Assembly: GCA_030151145.1 (NCBI GenBank)
Contig: JASLEL010000366.1
Location: 1 to 10,497 of the forward strand
Length of the DNA: 10,497 bases
From: Aquirhabdus sp.
Lineage (GTDB): Bacteria > Pseudomonadota > Gammaproteobacteria > Pseudomonadales > Moraxellaceae
Direction of reading: 5' to 3'
Made by a program: the position numbers and the translations under genes
The notes under the pieces: generated by a model
The model's input: the letters and a program-made list of their open reading frames with translations, nothing else
The model's database searches: none
What the model was told of the DNA's origin: nothing
Shown here: positions 5,260-10,497 of the stretch, piece by piece
Position numbering within the stretch: the first letter of the stretch is position 1
How the letters are laid out: the number at the start of each line of letters is the position of its first letter

Positions 5260-6735
5260 TTATTTCACCTGAGCAAAATCACAGTCCGAGTCTTTGCCAT
5301 TGATACGACAGGTATTGACCTGATTACCCTGCTTATCCCAGACCTTCACCAGCCATTGATTGGCCGTCATGCTGGTGCGCTCCATGGTCATAAAGCCAAA
5401 GCCATTGACCCATGAGCTGAAATGGTTCGGCACCGCACCGGGTGCAGGGGTAAAGCCGCTCGGCAGGCTCGCAGGCAGCGGCGTGGTGTCTTCCTGCGTA
5501 CCGGAAAAACCGGCGATGATCTGCGTCGGATGGGGCGTCGAGAAGCTCATTTGCTCCCAGAGATGGACGTGCCCCGACAGCATGACATTCACTTTCGGCG
5601 GCAGATAGGTCGAACTCAAGGTGCCGAACACCGACTGCAAGCCCAGATTGCCGGTATAGAGCGAGACATTGCCGCTTGCATCCTGTGTGGCACCAATTCC
5701 TAAGATCGGATGATGGTTGACACCGATGTTATAGGTGGCCTTCTGGGTCAAAGTATCTACTTTCTTGTACAGATCCAGATACTTGCTGGTGCGGATATCG
5801 CTGAGCGGCGTCGCCGTTGCCAGCGCATTGGAGGTATCCATGAGGATCAGTTGGGTATCACCGCCCAAAGGAATCGCGATAGGGTCGCTATAGTCGCCCG
5901 TCGTGTCATTGGCGGGATCATTACAGTCCTGCCCTGCCACCACCGGACGCGGATCGATAAAGCGCCACCAGCCCTGCCCTGCACGGTAGCACGACTCGTG
6001 GTTGCCGCGAGCGACCGCCCATGGTGCTGCCGCCAAGAGCGGCTGAGCCGGTGTAAAGAAGTCTGCGTTCCAGGCATCCCAACCATATCCCCAAGGACTG
6101 CCCTGACAGCCGGTATTACCCGTCGGGCACTGGTTTTCCCGATAATGAATATCGCCGACGTGGACGACCAGATCAGGCTTCCAGTTGGCGGCCTGCTGCG
6201 CAACGGCAGCAAACGGGTACTGCGTCGGATCATTACAGGCTTGCACCGCCGTGCCCTTGATCCGGCAGCCGGTATCGCCGATCACAACGATGCGTTTCAA
6301 CTGGGCAGCAGGCAGCGGCAGGACATGACCGGATACCTGGGCATAGGCGGTGCCCATCGGCAGGGCTTTCTCACAGGTCAGCACCGGAAAAGCCGAAGGC
6401 TTGGAGTCACTGGCAGCAGATGCCGTCGTGCGCAGCGGCATGGTGCCGGCAACCATCCGCACATCCATCTGGTCGACCTGATTGTCATGCAGGATAGCGG
6501 GGCACTGGCCCTGATCCGTGATCGCACGTGCGACCGGCTGGCCATTATCACCCAGCACCACATAGGCAGAGATGACACTGATATTGGGATTTGACGTTGA
6601 ACTGGACGAGGTAAAACAGCCCACGATTGCCACGGGGATCACCGCTGCCATGACCACGGGCCATACCATGCGTGCGGACGTTGCTTTTTGAAACGTTGAT
6701 TTAAAAGACTGCGGTGTCTCTGGCAGGCCCGTCAT
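5260..6735 (-). CDS. Purple-acid-phosphatase-like metallophosphoesterase, lipoprotein
   Basis: Encodes 491 residues from the ATG at 6735, which has GAGG 7 bases upstream; the frame stays open to 6792 without a better site. An N-terminal hydrophobic stretch (MVWPVVMAAVIPVAIVGC) ends in a lipobox with Cys40, so the enzyme is probably a membrane-anchored periplasmic or outer-membrane lipoprotein. The metal-binding motifs appear in purple acid phosphatase order: GDTG (153-156), GDIHY (194-198, whose Tyr would be the Fe(III) ligand), GNHE (244-247), NHHP (340-343) and GHVH (388-391). The first motif is GDxG, not the DxH of generic calcineurin-like enzymes, which supports the purple-acid type. Several Cys pairs (for example 203/210, 249/271, 476/485) could form disulfides, as expected for an exported protein. 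It likely hydrolyses phosphomonoesters; the substrate is unknown. It lies 225 bases downstream of the peroxidase-like gene, too far to assume one transcript. Confidence 0.85.
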   Translation of the reverse strand: MTGLPETPQSFKSTFQKATSARMVWPVVMAAVIPVAIVGCFTSSSSTSNPNISVISAYVVLGDNGQPVARAITDQGQCPAILHDNQVDQMDVRMVAGTMPLRTTASAASDSKPSAFPVLTCEKALPMGTAYAQVSGHVLPLPAAQLKRIVVIGDTGCRIKGTAVQACNDPTQYPFAAVAQQAANWKPDLVVHVGDIHYRENQCPTGNTGCQGSPWGYGWDAWNADFFTPAQPLLAAAPWAVARGNHESCYRAGQGWWRFIDPRPVVAGQDCNDPANDTTGDYSDPIAIPLGGDTQLILMDTSNALATATPLSDIRTSKYLDLYKKVDTLTQKATYNIGVNHHPILGIGATQDASGNVSLYTGNLGLQSVFGTLSSTYLPPKVNVMLSGHVHLWEQMSFSTPHPTQIIAGFSGTQEDTTPLPASLPSGFTPAPGAVPNHFSSWVNGFGFMTMERTSMTANQWLVKVWDKQGNQVNTCRINGKDSDCDFAQVK

Positions 6736-6960
6736 GGTCAATCCTCGATTATTGTTCAAATGATCATTGTGAGAGGCCACATCCTGTCCCATTCATCGGT
6801 ACAGCACGTTCCCCCCTACGCCAGATCTGTACGATACATGAACAAGATGACCATTTTGTAACACCGATTCCTCCATGATCTGCATGATTAAATAAATCGG
6901 ATCAGGCCGCAATACGATGTCTAACCCGAGGAATCCTCATGGTGGGCAGCGCAGCAAAAC

Positions 6961-8406
6961 TTAAAGCGACCGGTGAGCCCAGACGTCATCGGTCAATGTC
7001 GAAAGATACGCCACCACATCATCCATCTCCGCTTCCGTCATCGGAGGCGTATCGCCCGCATGCAGGTTCAGCGGCGCATCCGTGATGTCGATATTGCGCT
7101 GATGGCGTCGCGGTAGATCGTTGAATTTATCCACCTGCCCTGCGCGATTAACCGGATAAATCCGTGCTGGCTGGGTATCCCGATAGACATAGAAGCGCAC
7201 CACATCCTTCAGGTCGTGATAGACACCATTGTGAAAGAACGATTTCTTCAATGCCACATTGCGTAGGGAGGGGGTCTTAAACATGCCACAATAGCGCTGA
7301 TTCGCCGCAAAATGATCCCGCCGCACCGGCCCGCACAGTCCCAGATCATAAAAAGCAGGATTGCGGTTCGCGACAATCGCGGGATTGCGCGGGACACCCA
7401 AAGCCTCAAACTCAAAATCCGTGAAAAGCGGCGGCCTGCCGTCAGCTCGGGGCTTATCCAGATGGCAGGCTGCGCAATTGCCCTTGGCTGGATCGTCGAA
7501 TAAACGCAATCCGCGTGCCTCTGCCGCAGTCAACGTCGCCTTGCCCTGTAGATAGTGGTCGTATTTGCTGTCAAACTGCGCCAGCTTCGGCTCCTCGGCC
7601 TGATAGCGGCTCATCATATACAGGATCTGCGACAGCAACTCCTCATCCGTCTGGGTCGCAGGCCCAGCCAGACGACGGATCTCCGCCAGATAGGGCAATT
7701 GATAGATGTGCTTGAGCAGCGCAGCTTTGGAGGGGTTGGCCATCTCCATCGGGTTGAGCAACGGTCCCAGTGCCTGCGCCTGCAGCGTATTGGCGCGCCC
7801 ATCCCAAAATAACCCGCCCTGTGGCACCAGATCCTGCAGATTGGGCGCATGCCCGGCTTCTTTGGCGTGATGCGCCATCAGATCGCCCTGTGGTGTGCGT
7901 ATCGGATGGCGGGCCGCATGCACCTGATCCGGCAGGACAAACTGGATCGCCCCAGCGATATGCCCCTCCTCATCATCGTCATCACTCTCCCCGAGCGTAA
8001 AAAAAGGCGTCTCACGGCTATAGGTCAGACTGGGGACCATCCGGAAGCCTTGCCGCATCATATCGGCACCGCCGCGCTGCACCCCCTGCCCCGGACTGCC
8101 AAACGCAAACGCCGGATCATGACAACTCGCACAAGCCAGATGACCCGAAGCCGACAGTCGCGGCTCAAAGAACAGCCGCCGCCCCATCTCGGCCATGGGG
8201 GACAATGCCGCCTTCACCCCCAAGGCTTGAGTCACGGGCGAGGTTGCGGCGGCGATGCCTTGATCTTTATGCTCTGCTTTGTGGTCTGAGCCGCACCCGC
8301 CGAGGCTCAACATCAGCAGCACGACAGGCAATTGCACCGCCTTTGCCATAATGCGCTGGGTACTATGCTCAGACTTCATGGGGTGAATCAATGCGTGAGA
8401 TAACAT
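6961..8406 (-). CDS. Di-haem cytochrome c peroxidase/MauG-like lipoprotein
   Basis: Encodes 481 residues from the ATG at 8406, chosen because GGAG lies 8 bases upstream. Alternative ATGs at 8430, 8379 and 8349 lack ribosome sites. A hydrophobic segment (VVLLMLSLGGC) ends in a lipobox with Cys38, so it is exported and probably lipid-anchored. Two c-type haem sites are present: CASCH at about 92-96 and CAACH at about 311-315. Family landmarks are GRRLFFEPRLSASG before haem 1, GLFWDGRANTLQ (about 198-209), and MFKTPSLRNVALKKSFFHNG (about 375-394), which holds a candidate axial Met. These place it in the bacterial cytochrome c peroxidase / MauG superfamily; members reduce peroxide or carry out related oxidations. 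An unusual acidic insert (GESDDDDEEGH, about 139-149) lies between haem 1 and FWDGRA. Cys358 and Cys373 flank a YDLGLCG...YCG segment. Whether it is a true peroxidase is not decidable here. Confidence 0.88.
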   Translation of the reverse strand: MLSHALIHPMKSEHSTQRIMAKAVQLPVVLLMLSLGGCGSDHKAEHKDQGIAAATSPVTQALGVKAALSPMAEMGRRLFFEPRLSASGHLACASCHDPAFAFGSPGQGVQRGGADMMRQGFRMVPSLTYSRETPFFTLGESDDDDEEGHIAGAIQFVLPDQVHAARHPIRTPQGDLMAHHAKEAGHAPNLQDLVPQGGLFWDGRANTLQAQALGPLLNPMEMANPSKAALLKHIYQLPYLAEIRRLAGPATQTDEELLSQILYMMSRYQAEEPKLAQFDSKYDHYLQGKATLTAAEARGLRLFDDPAKGNCAACHLDKPRADGRPPLFTDFEFEALGVPRNPAIVANRNPAFYDLGLCGPVRRDHFAANQRYCGMFKTPSLRNVALKKSFFHNGVYHDLKDVVRFYVYRDTQPARIYPVNRAGQVDKFNDLPRRHQRNIDITDAPLNLHAGDTPPMTEAEMDDVVAYLSTLTDDVWAHRSL

Positions 8407-8502
8407 CCGTAAGGCTCCGGGTCGAGGCATGCGATGGATTGGCTGGGATTGAGATCAATGATCGAGACCAGCTTCATGGACGGTTTTGCCCGCCTATCCT
8501 GT

Positions 8503-8522
8503 AGAGTTCTGCAACAGAGTTC
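8503..8522. repeat. Direct repeat AGAGTTC x2 upstream of the peroxidase gene
   Basis: Two identical AGAGTTC heptamers (8503-8509 and 8516-8522) are separated by six bases, a 13-base period. They lie about 100-115 bases before the peroxidase start. On the minus strand they read GAACTCT twice and overlap a weak -35-like TTGAAC. This could be a regulator site; chance is not excluded. Confidence 0.3.
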
Positions 8523-8550
8523 AATAGACCTGATTGACAAGCGCAAACAG

Positions 8551-8592
8551 CCAAAAGACCTTTAATCGACTAACTTAAGGGCGGCCTGTGAT
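8551..8592. repeat. Decayed copy of the terminator module
   Basis: CCAAAAGACCTTTAATC ... ACTTAAGGGC aligns base for base over much of its length with the module at 9461-9500, including the identical ACTTAAGGGC. The T-run is replaced by GGCCTG and the stem is broken, so it should no longer terminate. Confidence 0.3.
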
Positions 8593-8681
8593 GGTAAAAA
8601 TGACTGCCATTGACGTGGTCACGACGATCATATGTGATTTGATGGCGGGTCTGGATGAAAGAAGCGTATCTAATGCAGCGT

Positions 8682-8699
8682 GATAGGCCAAAGCCCATC
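8682..8699. repeat. Imperfect hairpin resembling the 9231 repeat
   Basis: GATAGGC-CAAA-GCCCATC pairs over seven positions with one mismatch. Its GCCCATC arm equals that of the perfect hairpin at 9231-9250, so the two related hairpins bracket the small gene at 8887. Confidence 0.3.
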
Positions 8700-8764
8700 C
8701 TTGCCTTACGCATCCGGAATGGCTCCTGAGTCATGTTATGATTTTGTTTGATTAAACGTACTCC

Positions 8765-8866
8765 GGCTTGCTGTGCGGAGGTGCGCATGGCAAGCTCTGG
8801 GTTTATGACCTCAAGGGGTTTACCGGTGTTGGTTGCTCCTACAAGGTCACTCCCGCTCAGTTACCT
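8765..8866 (+). promoter_or_regulatory. Structured mRNA leader upstream of the 8887 gene
   Basis: As plus-strand RNA, bases 8766-8777 pair with 8784-8795 in a continuous 12-bp stem closed by the hexaloop GAGGUG. Two internal pairs are G-U wobbles, and one more G-U can extend the base. The wobbles mean the fold is good on the plus strand only. The loop GAGGU (8778-8782) is complementary to ACCUC at 8808-8812, giving a possible pseudoknot, and again to ACCUC at 8863-8867. A weaker hairpin (AGGTCAC / GTTACCT, 8844-8866) lies just before the ribosome site AGGAG of the next gene. I do not recognise it as a known riboswitch. The region could instead be coding (see the frame ending at 8890). Confidence 0.4.
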
Positions 8867-8890
8867 CGGATCACAGGAGACGCACCGTGA
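8768..8890 (+). CDS. Possible 40-residue leader ORF or gene remnant
   Basis: A short frame with very protein-like codons translates as GGAHGKLWVYDLKGFTGVG, then CSYKVTPAQLPRITGDAP, and stops at TGA. That TGA overlaps the GTG start of the next gene as GTGA, the usual geometry for translational coupling. Only TTG (8768) or CTG (8771) could start it and neither has a ribosome site; an in-frame TAA lies at 8753. It may be a coupled leader peptide, the 3' stump of a lost gene, or chance coding likeness over a structured RNA. A rival short frame begins at ATG 8787, behind GGAGG, but runs into the next gene out of frame. Confidence 0.25.
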   Translation: MLCGGAHGKLWVYDLKGFTGVGCSYKVTPAQLPRITGDAP

Positions 8891-9204
8891 CGACCAATGT
8901 AAAATCCGCAATAGATGCCCGCCTGCAACAACTCGAATCCCACAGCGAACACGGGAAAATCCACGTCAAGTTTGATACCGAAAATAACGATGTGTGGGTC
9001 TATCAGGATAGCGCCCGCTCAGCCAAATTCTGGCTCGACTGGCAGGATGATCACTATGTGGGTTATTTTGCCGCTGAGCAGGGTGAGGATGTGGACACCA
9101 GTCAGGCGATCGTCGCGATCTGGACTGCCGCAGAAGCCGATGTATTCGCGACAGCCTATCTCAACCTGCTACAACTGAAAGCGGGTCGCCATAAGCCACA
9201 ATGA
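8887..9204 (+). CDS. Small acidic cytoplasmic protein, function unknown
   Basis: Encodes 105 residues from a GTG start with AGGAGA ending 6 bases upstream. The frame extends upstream to a TTG at 8833, but those residues are basic and unlike the rest. Visible features are an N-terminal amphipathic helix (KSAIDARLQQLESH), and a probable beta-sheet core with alternating aromatic and charged residues (IHVKFDTENNDVWVYQD, KFWLDWQDDHYVGYFAA). A C-terminal helix (ADVFATAYLNLLQLK) and a short basic tail follow. There is no signal peptide, membrane span or Cys. I do not recognise the family. It stands alone on its strand, behind a structured leader, with a hairpin at 9231 and no strong terminator close by. 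The ribosome site and steady codon use support a real gene. Confidence 0.72.
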   Translation: MTTNVKSAIDARLQQLESHSEHGKIHVKFDTENNDVWVYQDSARSAKFWLDWQDDHYVGYFAAEQGEDVDTSQAIVAIWTAAEADVFATAYLNLLQLKAGRHKPQ

Positions 9205-9230
9205 CGTATAGGTGCAAAAAAGCAAGCGTA

Positions 9231-9250
9231 AGATGGGCTTCAGCCCATCT
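9231..9250. repeat. Perfect hairpin AGATGGGC-TTCA-GCCCATCT
   Basis: An 8-bp stem with a TTCA loop lies 26 bases after the stop of the 8887 gene. There is no T-run on the plus strand; the minus strand has a T-run about 10 bases after the stem. It may be a weak transcript end or an intergenic repeat unit. Confidence 0.4.
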
Positions 9251-9387
9251 CTCTGCATCAAATTCCAAGCCCCCCACCCTCGCATATATCCCGTGCTACA
9301 CCCCCTGATGAGAGGTAGGATGTCCCCGGTCTAGTACTCGCTTCACCTAGCCATGTTTGTCCGGACTAGGCTAAATATAATCCACAT

Positions 9388-9498
9388 GCCAATGGAAATC
9401 ATGCGTATCTCGGATGCGATGCTCGGACACTAGCCTGCCCGACTACGCCCAAACGAACAACAAAAAAGCCCTTAAGTAGATTACTTAAGGGCTTTTTT
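9388..9498 (+). ncRNA. Candidate intergenic small RNA
   Basis: A perfect -10 box TATAAT (9376-9381) would start transcription near 9388. A strong terminator ends at 9498, giving a transcript of about 110 nt that encodes no plausible protein. The body can form a small hairpin (CGTATC-TCG-GATGCG, about 9404-9418). The terminator lies 258 bases after the nearest plus-strand stop codon, further than expected if it served that gene. The -35 region is weak. This is an inference from promoter and terminator geometry. Confidence 0.35.
9462..9498. terminator. Perfect 17-bp bidirectional terminator
   Basis: AAAAAAGCCCTTAAGTA (9462-9478) and its exact complement (9482-9498) surround a 3-base loop, giving T-runs on both strands. 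It is the most intact member of the module also seen at 5145 and 1725. On the minus strand it could end the transcript of the secreted-protein gene at 9767. Confidence 0.9.
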
Positions 9499-9501
9499 GG
9501 T

Positions 9502-9515
9502 GGATCGTATGATCC
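9502..9515. repeat. Terminator-linked palindrome, copy 2
   Basis: GGATCGTATGATCC again, 4 bases after the terminator stem, preceded by GGT versus GT in the first copy. The next bases (GTATAGGGTGG) also resemble those after copy 1 (TATGTAGGATGG). Confidence 0.7.
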
Positions 9516-9766
9516 GTATAGGGTGGGGTGACAACGCAGGTGAGATTGCTACCTACGAATTAACCGAACGGTTCCGTCAATGGCAGATGGGCACAAGACA
9601 CGCCTGAATTTGACCGCACGCGGTCCATCCGCATCCAACGTTATTAAACATGCCCTTGCTGAATATTAAATACATCAGCAAGAGCATAGTGGTCTTACAT
9701 CCACCTAATCAGACAACTTGAGTTATACGATGCAGATATCCAGATCAGGCACCAACAAGTATTGAC
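9516..9766. other. Non-coding AT-rising spacer
   Basis: No gene is visible. Only small dyads are seen: AACCG-AA-CGGTT (9562-9573), GACCG-CACG-CGGTC (9612-9625) and a longer one at 9655-9682. Composition shifts toward AT from about 9640, marking the edge of the right-hand AT-rich block. Confidence 0.5.
9655..9682. repeat. 8-bp inverted repeat downstream of the secreted-protein gene
   Basis: CTTGCTGA / TCAGCAAG is a perfect stem around a 12-base AT-only-plus-C loop. On the minus strand it follows the gene at 9767 by about 85 bases and is followed by GGCATGTTTAATAA, with no proper T-run. It could be a weak terminator or a binding site. Confidence 0.3.
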
Positions 9767-10138
9767 TCACGGATCTTCGCCTACGGCAATGATGATGGGG
9801 ACAACTGAATAACAACCGCTGACAGTCACGTCCAAATGATGGCCGCTGTTATAGGCACTCAAAATGGTCGCAACCATCGAACTAAACAGCGGGTTATTGA
9901 CCTGTATTAATCCACGCACATTTGGACAGTTATCAGCAGAAGTAATCGCTGCTGTCATATCCAGGTAATATCCTTCGCCATACCAGCCGGTACGGGTATC
10001 CAAGATTTTCATCCCTGGATTGTCCTGCGGTGTACCAGCAAAGCTGCTTGAGCATAACAACATCAATAAACAGGCGATAGCAAACTGCATCTTACTACCC
10101 AGCCTAAGTGGAAAAATCATAAATGTCTTGCGCAACAT
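9767..10138 (-). CDS. Small exported protein, function unknown
   Basis: Encodes 123 residues from the ATG at 10138, which has TTGGAG about 10 bases upstream. ATGs at 10120 and 10090 are possible; the one at 10120 would give a more compact signal peptide, and 10177 has no support. The signal peptide core is MQFAIACLLMLLCSSSFA with a likely signal peptidase I site after SSSFA; the LLC is not a lipobox. The mature part is about 89 residues, with a GWYGEGYY segment, Cys71 and Cys109 that could form one disulfide, and a PLFSSMVATILSAYNSG helix before DVTVSGC. This layout (Cys, short strands, helix, second Cys) recalls small periplasmic proteins I have seen unnamed in gammaproteobacteria. No function can be given. 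It is divergent from a similar gene at 10278. Confidence 0.72.
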   Translation of the reverse strand: MLRKTFMIFPLRLGSKMQFAIACLLMLLCSSSFAGTPQDNPGMKILDTRTGWYGEGYYLDMTAAITSADNCPNVRGLIQVNNPLFSSMVATILSAYNSGHHLDVTVSGCYSVVPIIIAVGEDP

Positions 10139-10190
10139 ATCACGCTTACTCCAACAATCGTGCCGCAAAAAAACCATAAAAAACTCACGT

Positions 10191-10219
10191 TTTATACCAG
10201 AAGCACTGCATTTTTGTAA
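10191..10219 (-). promoter_or_regulatory. Promoter of the minus-strand secreted-protein gene
   Basis: On the minus strand, TGGTATAAA is an extended -10 (TGnTATAAA, 10199 down to 10191). A weak -35-like TTACAA lies 17 bases upstream (10219-10214). Transcription would start near 10184, about 45 bases before the ATG at 10138. Confidence 0.45.
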
Positions 10220-10225
10220 GTATCT

Positions 10226-10243
10226 TATGTTATAAGTAACATA
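10226..10243. promoter_or_regulatory. 18-bp palindrome in the divergent promoter region
   Basis: TATGTTA-TAAG-TAACATA is a perfect 7-4-7 inverted repeat placed between the two divergent exported-protein genes. It is 35 bases before the ATG at 10278 and just upstream of the minus-strand -35 area. Its size and symmetry suit a dimeric repressor or activator able to control both genes. It contains a TATAAG that could itself act as a plus-strand -10 box. Confidence 0.45.
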
Positions 10244-10277
10244 TCGTTTCTTTAGTATCCATGTGGTTCACTTTTTT

Positions 10278-10497
10278 ATGAAAAAGCTCCTAGCACTCGT
10301 ATTTGCTCTTTCCCCTCTTGCCTCACATGCCACAACTCAGGCTATCGAATCTCTGCCAACCGGCTGGCGTATTCAGAACTATGTCGGCGGCTCTATCGTC
10401 ATCTGGTTCACCCCTGCCATTAATAATTGTGGAGCCTCTGCGAATGGCAACATTTCCATGCCACCCTCCGCAACCACCGAAGAACGCAACCGCCTCT
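10278..10497 (+). CDS. Small exported protein, N-terminal part (cut by window end)
   Basis: An ATG-started frame is open to the window edge (73 full codons). It begins with a classic signal peptide (MKKLLALVFALSPLASHA), with cleavage likely after residue 18. The visible mature part reads TTQAIESLPTGWRIQNYVGG, then SIVIWFTPAINNCGASANGN. Its Gly-Trp pair, a following strand, then a Cys about 20 residues on and a Gly-x-Ile stretch parallel the divergent protein at 9767-10138. No clear ribosome site is visible, but the codon pattern and signal peptide are convincing. A 6-codon frame (ATG at 10261) ends in TGA overlapping this ATG as ATGA, so coupling is conceivable. Function unknown. Confidence 0.72.
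   Translation, partial: MKKLLALVFALSPLASHATTQAIESLPTGWRIQNYVGGSIVIWFTPAINNCGASANGNISMPPSATTEERNRL

Larger units (their letters stand above)
8407..8755. other. Gene-poor spacer upstream of the peroxidase-like gene
   Basis: About 350 bases without a convincing gene. It holds the likely promoter of the minus-strand peroxidase gene, a 7-bp direct repeat at 8503/8516, a decayed terminator copy near 8551-8592 and an imperfect hairpin at 8682-8699. A -10-like TATGAT at 8737-8742 points toward the leader of the gene at 8887. Minus-strand frames here have no ribosome site and low-complexity basic translations. Confidence 0.5.

Noticed and set aside
5710..6594. Plus-strand frame of 294 codons opposite the phosphatase
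   Set aside because: Long only because of the codon bias of the true gene. The translation is Arg/Ile-rich without domains, while the minus strand carries all five metal-site motifs.
6830..6870. Possible Pho box upstream of the phosphatase (minus strand GTGTTAC-AAAA-TGGTCAT)
   Set aside because: Only about 4-5 of 7 matches per half site to CTGTCAT and about 100 bases from the start. This is too weak without a scored matrix search.
8570..8788. Minus-strand 72-codon frame in the spacer upstream of the peroxidase gene
   Set aside because: No ribosome site and an irregular, His/Arg-rich translation. It crosses the structured leader on the opposite strand.
9516..9640. tRNA- or attachment-site-like look (GGTTCC within a dyad)
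   Set aside because: No acceptor stem, anticodon arm or CCA end can be built, and no integrase or direct repeat is present.
10261..10281. Six-codon frame overlapping the start of the last gene (ATGA)
   Set aside because: No ribosome site and too short to judge; noted only as possible coupling in the gene entry.

Overview
This is a chromosomal stretch from a Gram-negative, most likely gammaproteobacterial, organism. The evidence is the YcaO type, two lipoprotein-type periplasmic enzymes, and rho-independent terminators of the AAAAAAGCCC...GGGCTTTTTT style. A Pseudomonadales/Moraxellaceae-like host is my best guess, but the sequence does not prove it. Most genes use GC-rich codons. Two stretches are visibly AT-richer: about 1430-1720 and everything after about 9640. 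These are the best candidates for accessory DNA. I see no rRNA, tRNA, CRISPR array, transposase or integrase.

Layout. The window opens inside the 3' end of a ycaO gene (+), which converges on a stand-alone CHAD-domain gene (-). A small two-helix membrane protein (+) lies divergent to the CHAD gene, then a DUF2252 gene (-) closed by a strong terminator. A LysR-type regulator (+) is divergent from DUF2252 and sits just upstream of a small alpha/beta hydrolase (+). T-N11-A dyads lie in both spacers next to the regulator. A bidirectional terminator, a short palindrome and a decayed intergenic repeat separate the hydrolase from two minus-strand exported lipoproteins: a purple-acid-phosphatase-like metallophosphatase and a di-haem cytochrome c peroxidase-like protein.

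From about 8400 on the DNA is less ordinary. A long non-coding stretch leads into a strikingly structured leader in front of a small protein of unknown function (8887-9204). Next comes a gene-free half kilobase with a candidate small RNA: a perfect -10 box followed by an orphan 17-bp terminator hairpin. The window ends with a divergent pair of small exported proteins that share a layout (signal peptide, Gly-Trp, then Cys). They flank an AT-rich promoter region holding an 18-bp palindrome. The second of the pair is cut by the window edge.

There is no single pathway. The clearest functional links are LysR with DUF2252 and/or the hydrolase, and the two envelope lipoproteins. The most interesting signals are the wobble-paired leader hairpin with a possible pseudoknot at 8765-8812, the candidate sRNA at 9388-9498, the divergent exported pair at the right end, and a family of near-identical terminator modules reused at 1725, 5145 and 9462, with a decayed copy at 8551.
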